This document shows positions 1 through 8,089 of a stretch of 64,000 nucleotides of DNA, piece after piece. The stretch's first letter is position 1. Every line of letters starts with the position of its first letter. This DNA is from Ureibacillus sinduriensis BLB-1 = JCM 15800. Lineage in GTDB: Bacteria; Bacillota; Bacilli; Bacillales_A; Planococcaceae. The position numbers and the translations under genes were made by a program. The DNA is taken from positions 62,001-126,000 of the forward strand of contig NZ_JPVO01000052.1 in the NCBI RefSeq assembly GCF_000772955.1. The letters are read 5' to 3'. Below the pieces are notes generated by a model. It had not been told where the DNA came from. It searched no databases and worked only from the letters and a program-made list of their open reading frames with translations.

Positions 1-2560
1 TAAAAACAAATTCATTATCATAAAATTCAGAAAAAAATTCTCTTTGTTTTATTTCGTTAAATACTTGGTTCTTGTTTGAAAAGTTTATTATGTGGCTTAT
101 TCTCTTTTCCTTAGAATTTGTTAATATCCCCATTTCGATTTTTCTTGTTCTTATTTCACACAAAATTGCAGCAGTAGCAAAAGAAACTCTTAAGTCATCT
201 GAGCAAAAGAATTGTGAAGTAGCTTGAGTTTTGGATACTTTAATATCTTTACGAATTATTTGATTAACTACTAAATTAGCTTGGGAATCTGATAGATTAT
301 TATCTATAAACCACTTCTCATCAAAGTTCATATCGTATAATTCCTCTAAATCAATACGTGGTATATTATAAATAACATCAGAATGTCTCCATGCATTGTT
401 CATATGTACTAATACATATAACCAAGAAGATGAATAATTAGAATATTCTCCATTATTTATATTACTAACATCTGAGATAGCTTTTATTTTATGTAATTCG
501 AGATTATTAACATAATTAAGTAGCTCTTGATATTCAGTAAAATCATAGATTCCTTTTTCAATTTGTTCGCTTGAATAATTGTAAGGGTTAGTAATCCAAT
601 CAAACCTAAATACTGGTTTATTGTTCATTTTCAGAACAGCATAATATTCTTTCAAGAATGTATGTAAGTACCTTTGTTGACTAACAGTAACTGTATTTAT
701 ATTAAACAGTTCCAAATTAATCGAGTTTGCCGTTAATTCGTAAAGTTCCTTTTCTTGAGTAATACTAACCAAATGAGAGGTACATTTAACAAACTCTGAC
801 ACCATTCTAGTCGTTGTTTTAATACTACCAGTAGTTAATTGTAATTTATCTTCGCAAAAGTTAAACCATTGCTGTTTGGTATACAAGATATTTTCCGAAA
901 AATTTATTTCTAGAATTACTAGGTATCTTTTAAAGGCCTCAACTGGGTCTGAGTAATCAATTTGTGAGATTTGTTTTCTTAATATATATTCTTTATAAAT
1001 TTGATTAACAGGTTCTTTTAAATAAAAATTTTCAACTGACAATGCATCATCGAATGCTGTTCTAATTAGTGTGTTTCCTTTTAAAATTAATTCTCGCATT
1101 TGATCATTATAATAAGAACTCCCAAACATTTGCCTTATCTCTCTATTAGAATAATACTTCTCTCTATATTCTAATTGCCGAACTTTTAACTCATGTATTT
1201 TGTCTTTATCAAAATAAGCAACCCTCTTATTTGTAATAACTGGCTTAAGATTTTCTTCATCTAACAACTTGTAATATGTACGTCCTGTTAGATTTAGTAA
1301 TTTTATAACTTGTTGCTTTGAATAATAGTTATCAATATTCAAATACTTTTTAATTATATTCTCTATTTTTCTTTTATTATAAAATTGATGATTCCTAGAT
1401 TGACTAAATGAAATATTTTCAACACCATATTCTTTTGCTAATCTTACAACTATTGCATATGATAAATTGTGTATTTCTGAAAGCTCATTAAGAGATACAT
1501 GATCTTCTAGAAAACGAAGAATATCGCTTTTATTTATTAAATCTGTATAGCCGTGAACAGGCTTATTTAAATTTTCCACTCTAAATAATGTATTGTATTC
1601 ATATATTTTCGACCTGAATTTACCTATATTTCCAGGTCTATAACCTATAATTTTCTCAGCTGCGTCATGAAAAGGCATATTCGCTTCAAATAATTTTGTT
1701 ATATATGTAATATATTTTCTGAATGACTTTAAAGAAATATACATGAATCCATTTGTACCTATAATATATTCAATATTTCCTTTAAGTGCCCATGCTCTTA
1801 TTACATTTTGATTTTTATCGTGAAAATCTAAGCTTTCAGCTTTACCTAAAGTAATATAATCTCCATTATCTAATAAGGATTTTTTAGATATTAAATTTGC
1901 TACCCAATCAGATGGAAAGTATGTTAAAGAAGATCGTCCAATATTAACAGCCTTTACATTTTCTCGTTTTGCAATAGCATATATCACTCTATTTGGTATT
2001 CCTTTATTTTCTTTTATTTTCTTTATAGAAATATATTTACTTAAGAATTTCTCGATAATATCATAAGATTTAATAGGCATATAAATTTGTATATCAGTTA
2101 GGTAAATATCATCTTCTAAATTAAAATACTCTTTAAATTTATTATAGTGAACTAGAGAAAGGTTTAACTCCTTTAACCCCTCAATTCTTTTCCTATATTT
2201 CCCATTAATAATATTTAAAAAATTTTTTTCTATATATAATTTCCCTCTAAAATTTTCCGTTTTCACAATACCTTCTTTAGATAGTTTTATTATTCCTTTT
2301 TTAAATGGTTTAATTGAAGCATCGGTAGACATTCCAATTTCATCCACAAAATCTCTAATAAATATGTACTTCTCATTTAATTTTTTTTCTTTTTCTATTA
2401 ATTTGTTTAATGAATTAATATTTATTAAACCTTGATTATTAATTTCAATTAAACCTTCTTTAATGAGGTTTACTATCTTACTTTGAGAATAAGGAATTTC
2501 TGAAAGATTACCTGCTTGAAAAGGGGTTAAATCTGTATAGCTATCACCATTTTTTTCCAC
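1..2560 (-). CDS. Very large recombinase-like protein with HTH-type repeats, 3' end outside window
   Basis: An open frame runs without a stop from a GTG at 2558-2560 to the left edge (853 codons visible, carboxyl end missing). The GTG has a GGAGG about 12 nt upstream and overlaps the end of the upstream recombinase gene by 17 bases, so translation is probably coupled. The first ~550 residues are Lys/Ile/Asn-rich with several helix-turn-helix-like segments (for example near residues 420-445, where a TGRTYYKLLDE stretch looks like a MerR/excisionase-type recognition helix). Near residue 725 the segment NNAWRHSDV resembles the box I Arg of tyrosine recombinases (usually TGxRxSE). I read it as the larger partner of a two- or three-recombinase module like Tn554 TnpA/TnpB, but it is longer than TnpB. 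The remaining catalytic residues would lie outside the window. Base composition is more AT-rich than the host genes to the right, as expected for acquired DNA. Confidence 0.75.
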   Translation of the reverse strand, partial: MEKNGDSYTDLTPFQAGNLSEIPYSQSKIVNLIKEGLIEINNQGLININSLNKLIEKEKKLNEKYIFIRDFVDEIGMSTDASIKPFKKGIIKLSKEGIVKTENFRGKLYIEKNFLNIINGKYRKRIEGLKELNLSLVHYNKFKEYFNLEDDIYLTDIQIYMPIKSYDIIEKFLSKYISIKKIKENKGIPNRVIYAIAKRENVKAVNIGRSSLTYFPSDWVANLISKKSLLDNGDYITLGKAESLDFHDKNQNVIRAWALKGNIEYIIGTNGFMYISLKSFRKYITYITKLFEANMPFHDAAEKIIGYRPGNIGKFRSKIYEYNTLFRVENLNKPVHGYTDLINKSDILRFLEDHVSLNELSEIHNLSYAIVVRLAKEYGVENISFSQSRNHQFYNKRKIENIIKKYLNIDNYYSKQQVIKLLNLTGRTYYKLLDEENLKPVITNKRVAYFDKDKIHELKVRQLEYREKYYSNREIRQMFGSSYYNDQMRELILKGNTLIRTAFDDALSVENFYLKEPVNQIYKEYILRKQISQIDYSDPVEAFKRYLVILEINFSENILYTKQQWFNFCEDKLQLTTGSIKTTTRMVSEFVKCTSHLVSITQEKELYELTANSINLELFNINTVTVSQQRYLHTFLKEYYAVLKMNNKPVFRFDWITNPYNYSSEQIEKGIYDFTEYQELLNYVNNLELHKIKAISDVSNINNGEYSNYSSSWLYVLVHMNNAWRHSDVIYNIPRIDLEELYDMNFDEKWFIDNNLSDSQANLVVNQIIRKDIKVSKTQATSQFFCSDDLRVSFATAAILCEIRTRKIEMGILTNSKEKRISHIINFSNKNQVFNEIKQREFFSEFYDNEFVF

Positions 2561-3890
2561 GCTTTAAAACACCCTCCTTCCAATGAGTTTTAATTAGATC
2601 TCTATTAACAACTCCAAACATTTCTTTAGGCGTATTTTTAAGCTCATTTAGAGCATCAATTAGAGCCTTTGAAGTAACTTTTTGGTCAACATATTCAATA
2701 ACTGAATCCGTACTTGTATCCCCACGTGCAATTGCAACCTGTGTTATAGACAATCCCATATCCAATAAAAAGTTTGTGAAACTACCTCGACCAATATGAG
2801 ATGACCAGTAATTGCTACTCAGTAATTGCCAATCATCAAATCTTCCAGGAGTCAATTTTAGTTCTTTAAGAAATACCTTTTTAACTTTTTTAAATTTTTT
2901 GTCCCAACTTGAACCAGATATTGCATTACCATCATCATTAATAAATAAGGCTTGTGTTTGCTTTTTTTCTTGGAATTTATACCACTGTTTCATATGAGAA
3001 TCATATAAATCCCATATTAAATCATTATCTAAAATAGTCTGTTGCGCCATATTCACTTTAAGATAATTTAATCTTTTAGGATTCTCTTTAGTAGTATCTT
3101 TTAGATGACCAAATAAAATGTTCCTATTATCACTTATTTCAACATAAAGAGATTCTCTGTATTTTGCTTTCAAATTATCTTTTATCAAATTTACTGCTTC
3201 TCCACGTCGTATTCCCCCATAGAATTGCAGACCTATTCCAAAGGCTATTTCTGGAGCAATCTCTTTCGCTTTTAATATAAACTCATTAACCAATGAATAT
3301 CTATTGTTCCCAAAGTCTTTTAACTTTGACATTAAATTTTGGCTTTGCATTTTGTTACTAGGAAATCTTGTTGAAAACGCAGAGTGTCGAAAGGGGGATT
3401 GTATAACTAGATTCTTATTATTATCAAGAAAAGTCCTCATTTCAAACTCGGGTGAGATAATCTCTTTTTCAAATAAATAGTGATAAAAAACTTTCAAGTA
3501 GTGTTCGCTATACTCTACTGTATTTCTTGTTTTCCCTGCCTTTGTTAGAAAAGTAATATATTTGCTTCCATGTATGTACTTTAACTCTTTCAATCCACCT
3601 TCTTTAAGAGTTATAAAATTTGGATCCTCATTTGAAACCCTTTCTAATATATAGTTTAAAAATCTACATATTACTCTAGCAGGGGCTATTTGAGAGTTCA
3701 CTGACTTTCCTGAATACTCATATTTGACTCTTATAAAATCAGTTATAGGGTGCGGAAACACTATATCATTTATCATATCTTTTATACCTATATTTACAGT
3801 TCTAATAGTTGTTATATTATTATTAAACACTTCTTTGATTTCTGTTTCTTTTACTACATATTTATATCTGTCGTAGGTAAATTTATCCAA
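2544..3890 (-). CDS. Tyrosine recombinase / site-specific integrase of the element
   Basis: 448 residues starting at TTG (3888-3890) behind AAAGGAGG. The C-terminal half carries the tyrosine recombinase active site: box I Arg228 in YGGIRRGE, His365 and Arg368 in SSHIGRGSF, and the nucleophile Tyr400 in DSVIEYVDQ. The usual second His/Trp position (GHSS in most members) is occupied by ARGDTS, a deviation. The N-terminal ~150 residues would be the arm/core-binding domain. It is the promoter-proximal gene of the element, sits at its right end and overlaps the next recombinase gene by 17 bases. It probably catalyses integration and excision by a Holliday-junction mechanism. The Tn554 TnpA-like role is inference from the pairing with a much larger recombinase. 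Confidence 0.9.
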   Translation of the reverse strand: MDKFTYDRYKYVVKETEIKEVFNNNITTIRTVNIGIKDMINDIVFPHPITDFIRVKYEYSGKSVNSQIAPARVICRFLNYILERVSNEDPNFITLKEGGLKELKYIHGSKYITFLTKAGKTRNTVEYSEHYLKVFYHYLFEKEIISPEFEMRTFLDNNKNLVIQSPFRHSAFSTRFPSNKMQSQNLMSKLKDFGNNRYSLVNEFILKAKEIAPEIAFGIGLQFYGGIRRGEAVNLIKDNLKAKYRESLYVEISDNRNILFGHLKDTTKENPKRLNYLKVNMAQQTILDNDLIWDLYDSHMKQWYKFQEKKQTQALFINDDGNAISGSSWDKKFKKVKKVFLKELKLTPGRFDDWQLLSSNYWSSHIGRGSFTNFLLDMGLSITQVAIARGDTSTDSVIEYVDQKVTSKALIDALNELKNTPKEMFGVVNRDLIKTHWKEGVLKRGKKW

Positions 3891-3960
3891 AAGTTTTCCT
3901 CCTTTGCAAGAAAATTCTCAACAATCACATTTTACCCATATTTTTTATAATTGGGCAATT

Positions 3961-3986
3961 AAAAAACCCCTTGTTTTCAAGGGGTT
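3961..3986 (-). terminator. Intrinsic terminator just inside the element end
   Basis: Inverted repeat AACCCCTTG / CAAGGGGTT (3965-3973 and 3978-3986) with a 4-nt loop, followed on the minus strand by a run of six T. It lies between the truncated host gene and the integrase gene. It would stop read-through from the host promoter into the integrase. Confidence 0.75.
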
Positions 3987-4030
3987 GAGTATAAATTGAA
4001 TTAAAGGTAACATATTGCCCATTTCAATAC

Positions 4031-4168
4031 CTATAATGCATAAAAGGATGTATCTAGTTCCACTATCGGGAAGTGGCTGCTATAATCAAATAGTTTATCT
4101 CGTCTGGCTGAATTTGTGCGATAAATCGAAGGATGATCTCCCCATCCTGTTAAACCAATCTTAATCAT
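4031..4168 (-). pseudogene. 5' fragment of a DUF72 family (YunF/YecE-like) gene, truncated by the element
   Basis: ATG at 4166-4168 follows a GAGGAA ribosome binding site and encodes 45 residues beginning MIKIGLTGWGDHPSIY and ending VELDTSFYAL, then TAG. The IGLTGWGDH opening and the VE(L/V)D(T/S)SFYA segment are the conserved N-terminus of DUF72 proteins (B. subtilis YunF type), which are normally about 250-290 residues long. After SFYA the family continues (IQP and onward), but here the sequence changes to element DNA. About 85% of the gene is missing from this side. The rest presumably lies beyond the left end of the element. This fixes the insertion site within a few bases of 4034-4040. 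Confidence 0.85.
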
Positions 4169-4333
4169 CTATTATTCCTCTATTTTAACTTATTTTTGCT
4201 TTCTTTATGTAATATCCATGTAACCTATTTATTAAAGTATAAACGATTTGCCTAAGAAAAACATAGGTGGACACATAAGGTTTTATCGACTTTTTCACCT
4301 TGATACATTACCCTTGGAACTTAACCCTCGTCA

Positions 4334-4374
4334 TAAAAAAAAGTTCGAATACGCACAAAGCGCATACCGAACTT
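4334..4374 (-). terminator. Intrinsic terminator of yezD
   Basis: AAGTTCG / CGAACTT arms (4341-4347 and 4368-4374) with further pairing inside (GCGC-type), followed on the minus strand by eight T. It is placed 24 bases after the yezD stop. Confidence 0.8.
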
Positions 4375-4397
4375 TATCAAACCCTTTTAAAAGATGT

Positions 4398-4547
4398 TCA
4401 TTTACTTAGACGTATTTTTTCACTTTTTTCAATTTGAACAACATTATCATCATGGACTACAAGGGTAATGGAACCATAACTCATAGATATTAGCATTTTT
4501 TCTATATTTTTTAAGACTAATTGCACGTTTTCATGTTTTTTACTCAT
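4398..4547 (-). CDS. yezD: YezD family small protein (DUF2292)
   Basis: 49 residues, ATG at 4545-4547 with GGGGAGA upstream. The core YGSITLVVHDDNVVQIEKSEKIRL is the DUF2292/YezD signature (YGSVxIxxxDGxVVQIExxEKxR). The family is a small soluble protein of unknown biochemistry, repeatedly found beside sulfate assimilation genes. Its position at the end of the sulfur region fits that. It is separated from the FMN reductase gene by about 160 bp that contain a dispersed repeat, and it has its own terminator. Too short for a standard ORF cut-off. Confidence 0.85.
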   Translation of the reverse strand: MSKKHENVQLVLKNIEKMLISMSYGSITLVVHDDNVVQIEKSEKIRLSK

Positions 4548-4581
4548 TTTACATCTCCCCTTCAGAAAGTTATAACCTACA

Positions 4582-4645
4582 AAAAGCGTCCTTTGGTCGA
4601 TTTCTCCAGTTGCTGTCGGAGCTTGGCGAGCACCTTCCGCTTTTC
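4582..4645 (-). repeat. Short form of a dispersed intergenic repeat
   Basis: Read on the minus strand this stretch shares, in the same order, the segments around AAGGTGCTCGCC, AGCTCCG, CAGCAACTGGAGAAATCGAC and CAAAGGACGC with the two long copies at 11157-11514. It lacks the ~60-bp central insert of the long form. Confidence 0.75.
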
Positions 4646-4705
4646 TTGTATAGTATTCGTATTATAATACTTGGTTTTTGTGATAAAATAAGTTAATTAA
4701 TCTTT

Positions 4706-5230
4706 CTAATTTATCAGTTTCAATTTTAGCAATTCATTACTTAAACGGTTTAGGATTACATTATGAATTTTATATTCTCCGTTCTCCAATTGTTCCACTT
4801 GTTGATCGAGAACAAAGACTGTATTCAAAATCTCTGTAGCTCCCAGTACTGATAATACAGGTTTTAGTGCATACTCGATGGCCAATAAATGTCCCATCGT
4901 TCCTCCTATGGCTATGGGGACGATTGTTTTATTTTCAAGCCCTTTTTGGGGAATTAAATCTAAATATGTTTTAAGTATCCCACTATATGATGCTTTGAAA
5001 ATAGGGGTAAGTATAAAAACAAATTCTGAATCTTCTACTACATGATTCGCTTTAGCTATTTCCTCGCTAGCAAAATTAGCCGTAATTAAATCCTCTGCCG
5101 GTAATTCATGTATAAATATCGAGGCAGAAGAAATCCCCGCCTCTTCCAGATAGTTCTCAATATACCGATGAATTCCTGTCAATCTAGATGATTTCTTATT
5201 ATTTCCATTCAATATTACGGCCTGAACCAT
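4706..5230 (-). CDS. NADPH-dependent FMN reductase, SsuE family
   Basis: About 174 residues from the ATG at 5228-5230, which has AAGGAG nine bases upstream; the GTG six bases earlier is too close to that site. It has a flavodoxin-like fold: an N-terminal strand (VQAVILNGNNKKSSR) that binds the FMN phosphate, a central LTPIFKASYSGILKTYLDL segment and a GGTMGH loop, all typical of SsuE/MsuE reductases. It should reduce FMN with NAD(P)H and pass FMNH2 to two-component monooxygenases such as SsuD and the SfnB/DmoA-like enzymes of this window. Its gene overlaps the end of the RibR-C-like gene by about 32 bases, so kinase, regulator and reductase form one operon. Whether it is SsuE proper cannot be told from sequence alone. 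Confidence 0.85.
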   Translation of the reverse strand: MVQAVILNGNNKKSSRLTGIHRYIENYLEEAGISSASIFIHELPAEDLITANFASEEIAKANHVVEDSEFVFILTPIFKASYSGILKTYLDLIPQKGLENKTIVPIAIGGTMGHLLAIEYALKPVLSVLGATEILNTVFVLDQQVEQLENGEYKIHNVILNRLSNELLKLKLIN

Positions 5231-5495
5231 ACACACTCTCTCCTTTTAGATTCCAGAAATCCTCCAGTTTTTTCGACAATCCTCCCGGTCCGAATTTCAC
5301 ATCAGTCTCTTTTGAAATAGTTAACGCCATAAACTGTAATACTCTCATTCTTCGATCTAATATATTGGTTATTCCATTATTGAAAAACCAACTGTCAATC
5401 GTATTATAAATTCCTTTGTTTATAGAAAATTGGTGGTGGCAATATTGTGAAAATTGTAGATCAGGCAAATTGAGTATATGCAAAAGTCTTTCCAA
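5199..5495 (-). CDS. Stand-alone RibR C-terminal (RNA-binding regulatory) domain
   Basis: 98 residues from TTG (5493-5495) behind a strong AAGGAGG. The sequence LNLPDL..., INKGIYNTIDSWFFNNGIT and KFGPGGLSKKL corresponds, from memory of the family, to the carboxyl half of B. subtilis RibR, which binds the FMN riboswitch aptamer and relieves FMN repression when sulfur-dependent flavoenzymes are needed. In B. subtilis the domain is fused behind a flavokinase in one ~230-residue protein. Here the kinase half ends 26 bp upstream with two stops (TAA TAG) and this half has its own start and ribosome binding site. Combined length (129+98) matches the fused protein. It is probably an RNA-binding regulator acting in trans. 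Confidence 0.75.
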   Translation of the reverse strand: MERLLHILNLPDLQFSQYCHHQFSINKGIYNTIDSWFFNNGITNILDRRMRVLQFMALTISKETDVKFGPGGLSKKLEDFWNLKGESVYGSGRNIEWK

Positions 5496-5521
5496 GTCGC
5501 TTCCTCCTTAAGAACCCTCTA

Positions 5522-5911
5522 TTACATAAGATTTTTTCGAGCAAAAAGTTCATCCGCCTGTAATTGTGAAACTAAATCCTGCAATTGATTAAACTTTTGT
5601 TCTTCACGAATGTATAAACTTATTTCGATGGTTAAATATTCGCCATAAATGAATTCATTAAAATCTAATATATGAACTTCATAGGTTTTCTGTTTACCAT
5701 CTTTAAAAGTCGGTCGGTACCCCACATTCAACATTCCATAATACCTTTTTGAATTATGATACACGTATACACCATATACACCATTTTCTAATTTAAAACC
5801 CGGCACTAATTCCAAATTTGCTGTTGGAAAACCAATTTTTCTCCCTAATTGTTTTCCTTCTTCTACCTTCCCTACAATAATAGGAAATTCAATCTGATTT
5901 AATGAGTCCAT
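5522..5911 (-). CDS. ribR: Riboflavin kinase (flavokinase domain only, RibR N-terminal half)
   Basis: 129 residues from ATG 5909-5911 (GGAGG five bases upstream; an in-frame GTG at 5921-5923 overlaps that site and is unlikely). It has the flavokinase signature: GKQLGRKIGFPTANL (nucleotide/Mg binding), NGVYGVYVY, MLNVGYRPTF and the YEVHILDF catalytic segment. It phosphorylates riboflavin to FMN. Normal bifunctional RibC/RibF also has an FAD synthetase domain, absent here, which points to the sulfur-linked RibR paralogue. It is first in an operon with the RibR-C-like gene and an FMN reductase. Its leader (6046-5912) carries the shared sulfur hairpin and a terminator, so it is probably attenuated. 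Confidence 0.85.
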   Translation of the reverse strand: MDSLNQIEFPIIVGKVEEGKQLGRKIGFPTANLELVPGFKLENGVYGVYVYHNSKRYYGMLNVGYRPTFKDGKQKTYEVHILDFNEFIYGEYLTIEISLYIREEQKFNQLQDLVSQLQADELFARKNLM

Positions 5912-5987
5912 ATTAACCTCCACAGAAAATAATCAGCAACTAACAGGAACAACCCCATAAAGAAATAGGGTTCTGGCGATATATAAA

Positions 5988-6027
5988 AGCCCATAAAACT
6001 CTCATCTAATAAAGAGTTTTATGAGCT
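5988..6027 (-). terminator. Leader terminator (attenuator) ahead of ribR
   Basis: Near-perfect arms at 5988-6002 and 6013-6027 (minus-strand 5' arm starts AGCTCATAAAACTC) followed by TTTTATAT. It could also end the cysA transcript. Its 5' arm begins inside the hairpin at 6025-6046, the same overlap seen in the three other sulfur leaders. Confidence 0.75.
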
Positions 6028-6046
6028 TCTGGTGTGACCAGTCAGC
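6025..6046 (-). promoter_or_regulatory. Sulfur-leader hairpin, copy at ribR (candidate antiterminator)
   Basis: Minus-strand fold: lower stem GCU/AGC, left bulge GA, upper stem CUGG/CCAG, loop UCACA, right bulge A. The last three bases are the first bases of the terminator 5' arm, so the two folds exclude each other. Confidence 0.7.
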
Positions 6047-6112
6047 AACTAGTAATATAAGATGTACTTTTAGGTAGCTAGTAAATAATATTCCTAAGAA
6101 ATTGTGGGCATT

Positions 6113-7183
6113 TTATATTGAAAAATCCTCGGGAACAAACACTTTCAATTGTTTTGGTTTAATAAAGACTGTGTCCCCATTTTTTATCCCCAATTTTTTA
6201 TAATGTTCTTTTGGTATTTCAGCTTCTAGATACTCATCAACATCTTCACGTTTTAATTCAATTTGTACAACCGGTCCAACCATATGGATGTGCACAATTT
6301 TTGCAGCAACACTTTCATTATTGAGCTGATTTTTTTCAATTTGTATATCATGTGGCCGAACGTATCCAACAACTTCATAATGGGAATCTAAATAGGTCGG
6401 AACATCAATCTCGAATTGACCTTGAGTAAGTTTCCCTTTATGCAATCGTCCCCTGAATAAATTTACATTCCCCAAGAAATCATACACAAAAGGACTATTC
6501 GGATGCTCATAAACTTCTTCCGGGGTGCCAACCTGCTCAATCTTCCCATTATTCATTACGATAATTCGGTTGGCGACATCCAGTGCTTCTTCTTGGTCAT
6601 GTGTTACAAAAATGCTCGTAACATGGAATTCATTATGCAGTTTGCGCAGCCAACGACGGAGCTCTTTTCGAACCTTTGCATCCAAAGCGCCAAACGGCTC
6701 ATCTAATAATAATACTTTGGGTTCCACCGCCAATGCACGAGCCAATGCGACACGTTGACGTTGACCACCGGAAAGTTGGGCGGGATAACGATCTGCAAAA
6801 TTATCTAATTTTACGAGTGCCAAAAGATCTCTTACTTTCTTGTTTATCTCATCTTTTGAAGGGCGAGTTTTTCGGGGCCGTACCTTCAAACCATATGCCA
6901 CATTATCAAATACCGTCATATGCCTAAAGAGCGCATAATGTTGGAATACAAATCCGACTCCTCTTTCTTTCGGACTAACATTCGTAATATTTTGACCATC
7001 GAAAAGAATAGCCCCTTCATCCAGTCCTTCCAGTCCTGCTAAAATACGTAATAGGGTCGTCTTTCCGGAGCCCGATGGACCTAAAAGTGCAATCAGCTCC
7101 CCCGATTCGATATCAATGGAAATATCCTTAAGCGCCTGAAAAGTGCCGAAAGCCCTTGAAACATTTTGAATCTGAATACTCAT
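6113..7183 (-). CDS. cysA: Sulfate/thiosulfate ABC transporter ATP-binding protein
   Basis: 356 residues. Walker [10 protein letters not shown] (about residues 34-42), Q-loop [12 protein letters not shown] signature [15 protein letters not shown], Walker [13 protein letters not shown] and switch His in VTHDQEEAL are all intact. The C-terminal ~110 residues form a TOBE/CysA-type regulatory domain ([11 protein letters not shown]). It is the energising subunit of the sulfate permease. ATG start behind GGGAGG; 12 bp after cysW. Last of the sbp-cysT-cysW-cysA set. The motifs [20 protein letters not shown] are typical of CysA rather than other MalK-like ATPases. Confidence 0.95.
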   Translation of the reverse strand: MSIQIQNVSRAFGTFQALKDISIDIESGELIALLGPSGSGKTTLLRILAGLEGLDEGAILFDGQNITNVSPKERGVGFVFQHYALFRHMTVFDNVAYGLKVRPRKTRPSKDEINKKVRDLLALVKLDNFADRYPAQLSGGQRQRVALARALAVEPKVLLLDEPFGALDAKVRKELRRWLRKLHNEFHVTSIFVTHDQEEALDVANRIIVMNNGKIEQVGTPEEVYEHPNSPFVYDFLGNVNLFRGRLHKGKLTQGQFEIDVPTYLDSHYEVVGYVRPHDIQIEKNQLNNESVAAKIVHIHMVGPVVQIELKREDVDEYLEAEIPKEHYKKLGIKNGDTVFIKPKQLKVFVPEDFSI

Positions 7184-7195
7184 TTGTAAACCTCC

Positions 7196-8074
7196 CTATT
7201 CGTCTTTTGCTTTCCACTCAATAAAGTTTTTAATTATGATCGTAATGATAGCCAATATGGACATGAGTGAGGCAACTGCAAAAGCGGCTGTAAATTGATA
7301 TTCGTTATATAAAATTTCAATATGCAATGGCATTGTATTGGTCATTCCGCGAATATGCCCCGATACTACAGAGACCGCCCCAAATTCTCCGATTGTACGC
7401 GCATTGCATAAAATCAATCCGTACAATAATCCCCATTTAATATTTGGCAAGGTAACCAAGAAAAAAGTTTTCCATCCACTTGCACCTAGAGAAATCGATG
7501 CCTCTTCCTCCGTTATACCCTGCATCTGCATTAACGGAATCAGTTCTCTGGCAACGAAAGGAAATGTTACGAACATCGTTGCGATGACAATGCCTGGTAA
7601 TGCAAAAACTATTTTAATATCATTTTGGAATAGCCATTCCCCAAATAAACCTTGTGCACCAAATAGCAAGATAAAAACTAAACCGGCGATAACCGGCGAG
7701 ACGGCAAATGGTAAATCTATTAGTGTAATAAGTACGTTTTTGCCTTTAAAAGAGAACTTCGTAATGGCCCATGCTGCCACGATCCCAAATATTGCGTTTA
7801 AAGGTACTACAATTAATACTACCGTCAATGTTAGTTTAATTGCTGCCAAGGCATCTGGATCTGTAATGGAGGCTACATATGTTGCCCACCCTTTTTCCAA
7901 GGCCGTCACAAATATGGAAACCAAGGGCAAGATTAAAAATAGTGCCAGAAAAACAAGTGATATCGCAATTAATGACCATTTAACAATCATTGATTCCTGC
8001 ATAGCATATGACTTTGTCGCACCATGCCCCGCTATTGAAGGGGAATCATGTTCAACATTTAAAGGTTTTGTCAT
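7196..8074 (-). CDS. cysW: Sulfate ABC transporter permease CysW
   Basis: 292 residues with six predicted membrane segments (first around residues 33-56) and the permease EAA-like loop EEEASISLGASGWKTFFLVTLP that contacts CysA. Contains the CysW-typical RTIGEFGAVSVVSGHIRG segment. ATG start, with a run of nine C in the plus strand (G on the coding strand) just upstream giving the ribosome binding site. It pairs with CysT to form the membrane channel. The long open frame on the opposite strand (7338-8126) is a shadow. Confidence 0.95.
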   Translation of the reverse strand: MTKPLNVEHDSPSIAGHGATKSYAMQESMIVKWSLIAISLVFLALFLILPLVSIFVTALEKGWATYVASITDPDALAAIKLTLTVVLIVVPLNAIFGIVAAWAITKFSFKGKNVLITLIDLPFAVSPVIAGLVFILLFGAQGLFGEWLFQNDIKIVFALPGIVIATMFVTFPFVARELIPLMQMQGITEEEASISLGASGWKTFFLVTLPNIKWGLLYGLILCNARTIGEFGAVSVVSGHIRGMTNTMPLHIEILYNEYQFTAAFAVASLMSILAIITIIIKNFIEWKAKDE

Positions 8075-8089
8075 AGCGATCCCCCCCCC

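Larger units (their letters stand above)
1..4033. mobile_element. Right end of an integrative element inserted in a DUF72 gene
   Basis: Two co-directional recombinase genes lie next to the point where a host gene is cut. To the right of about 4034 the DNA encodes the first 44 or so residues of a DUF72 protein; to the left the match stops and the reading frame meets TAG at 4031-4033. The element therefore extends from about 4033 leftwards out of the window. Its other end, cargo and att duplication cannot be seen. Confidence 0.75.

Noticed and set aside
5988..6027. Plain terminator of cysA
   Set aside because: It may serve that role, but the shared hairpin on its 5' arm and the position ahead of ribR make an attenuator more likely.
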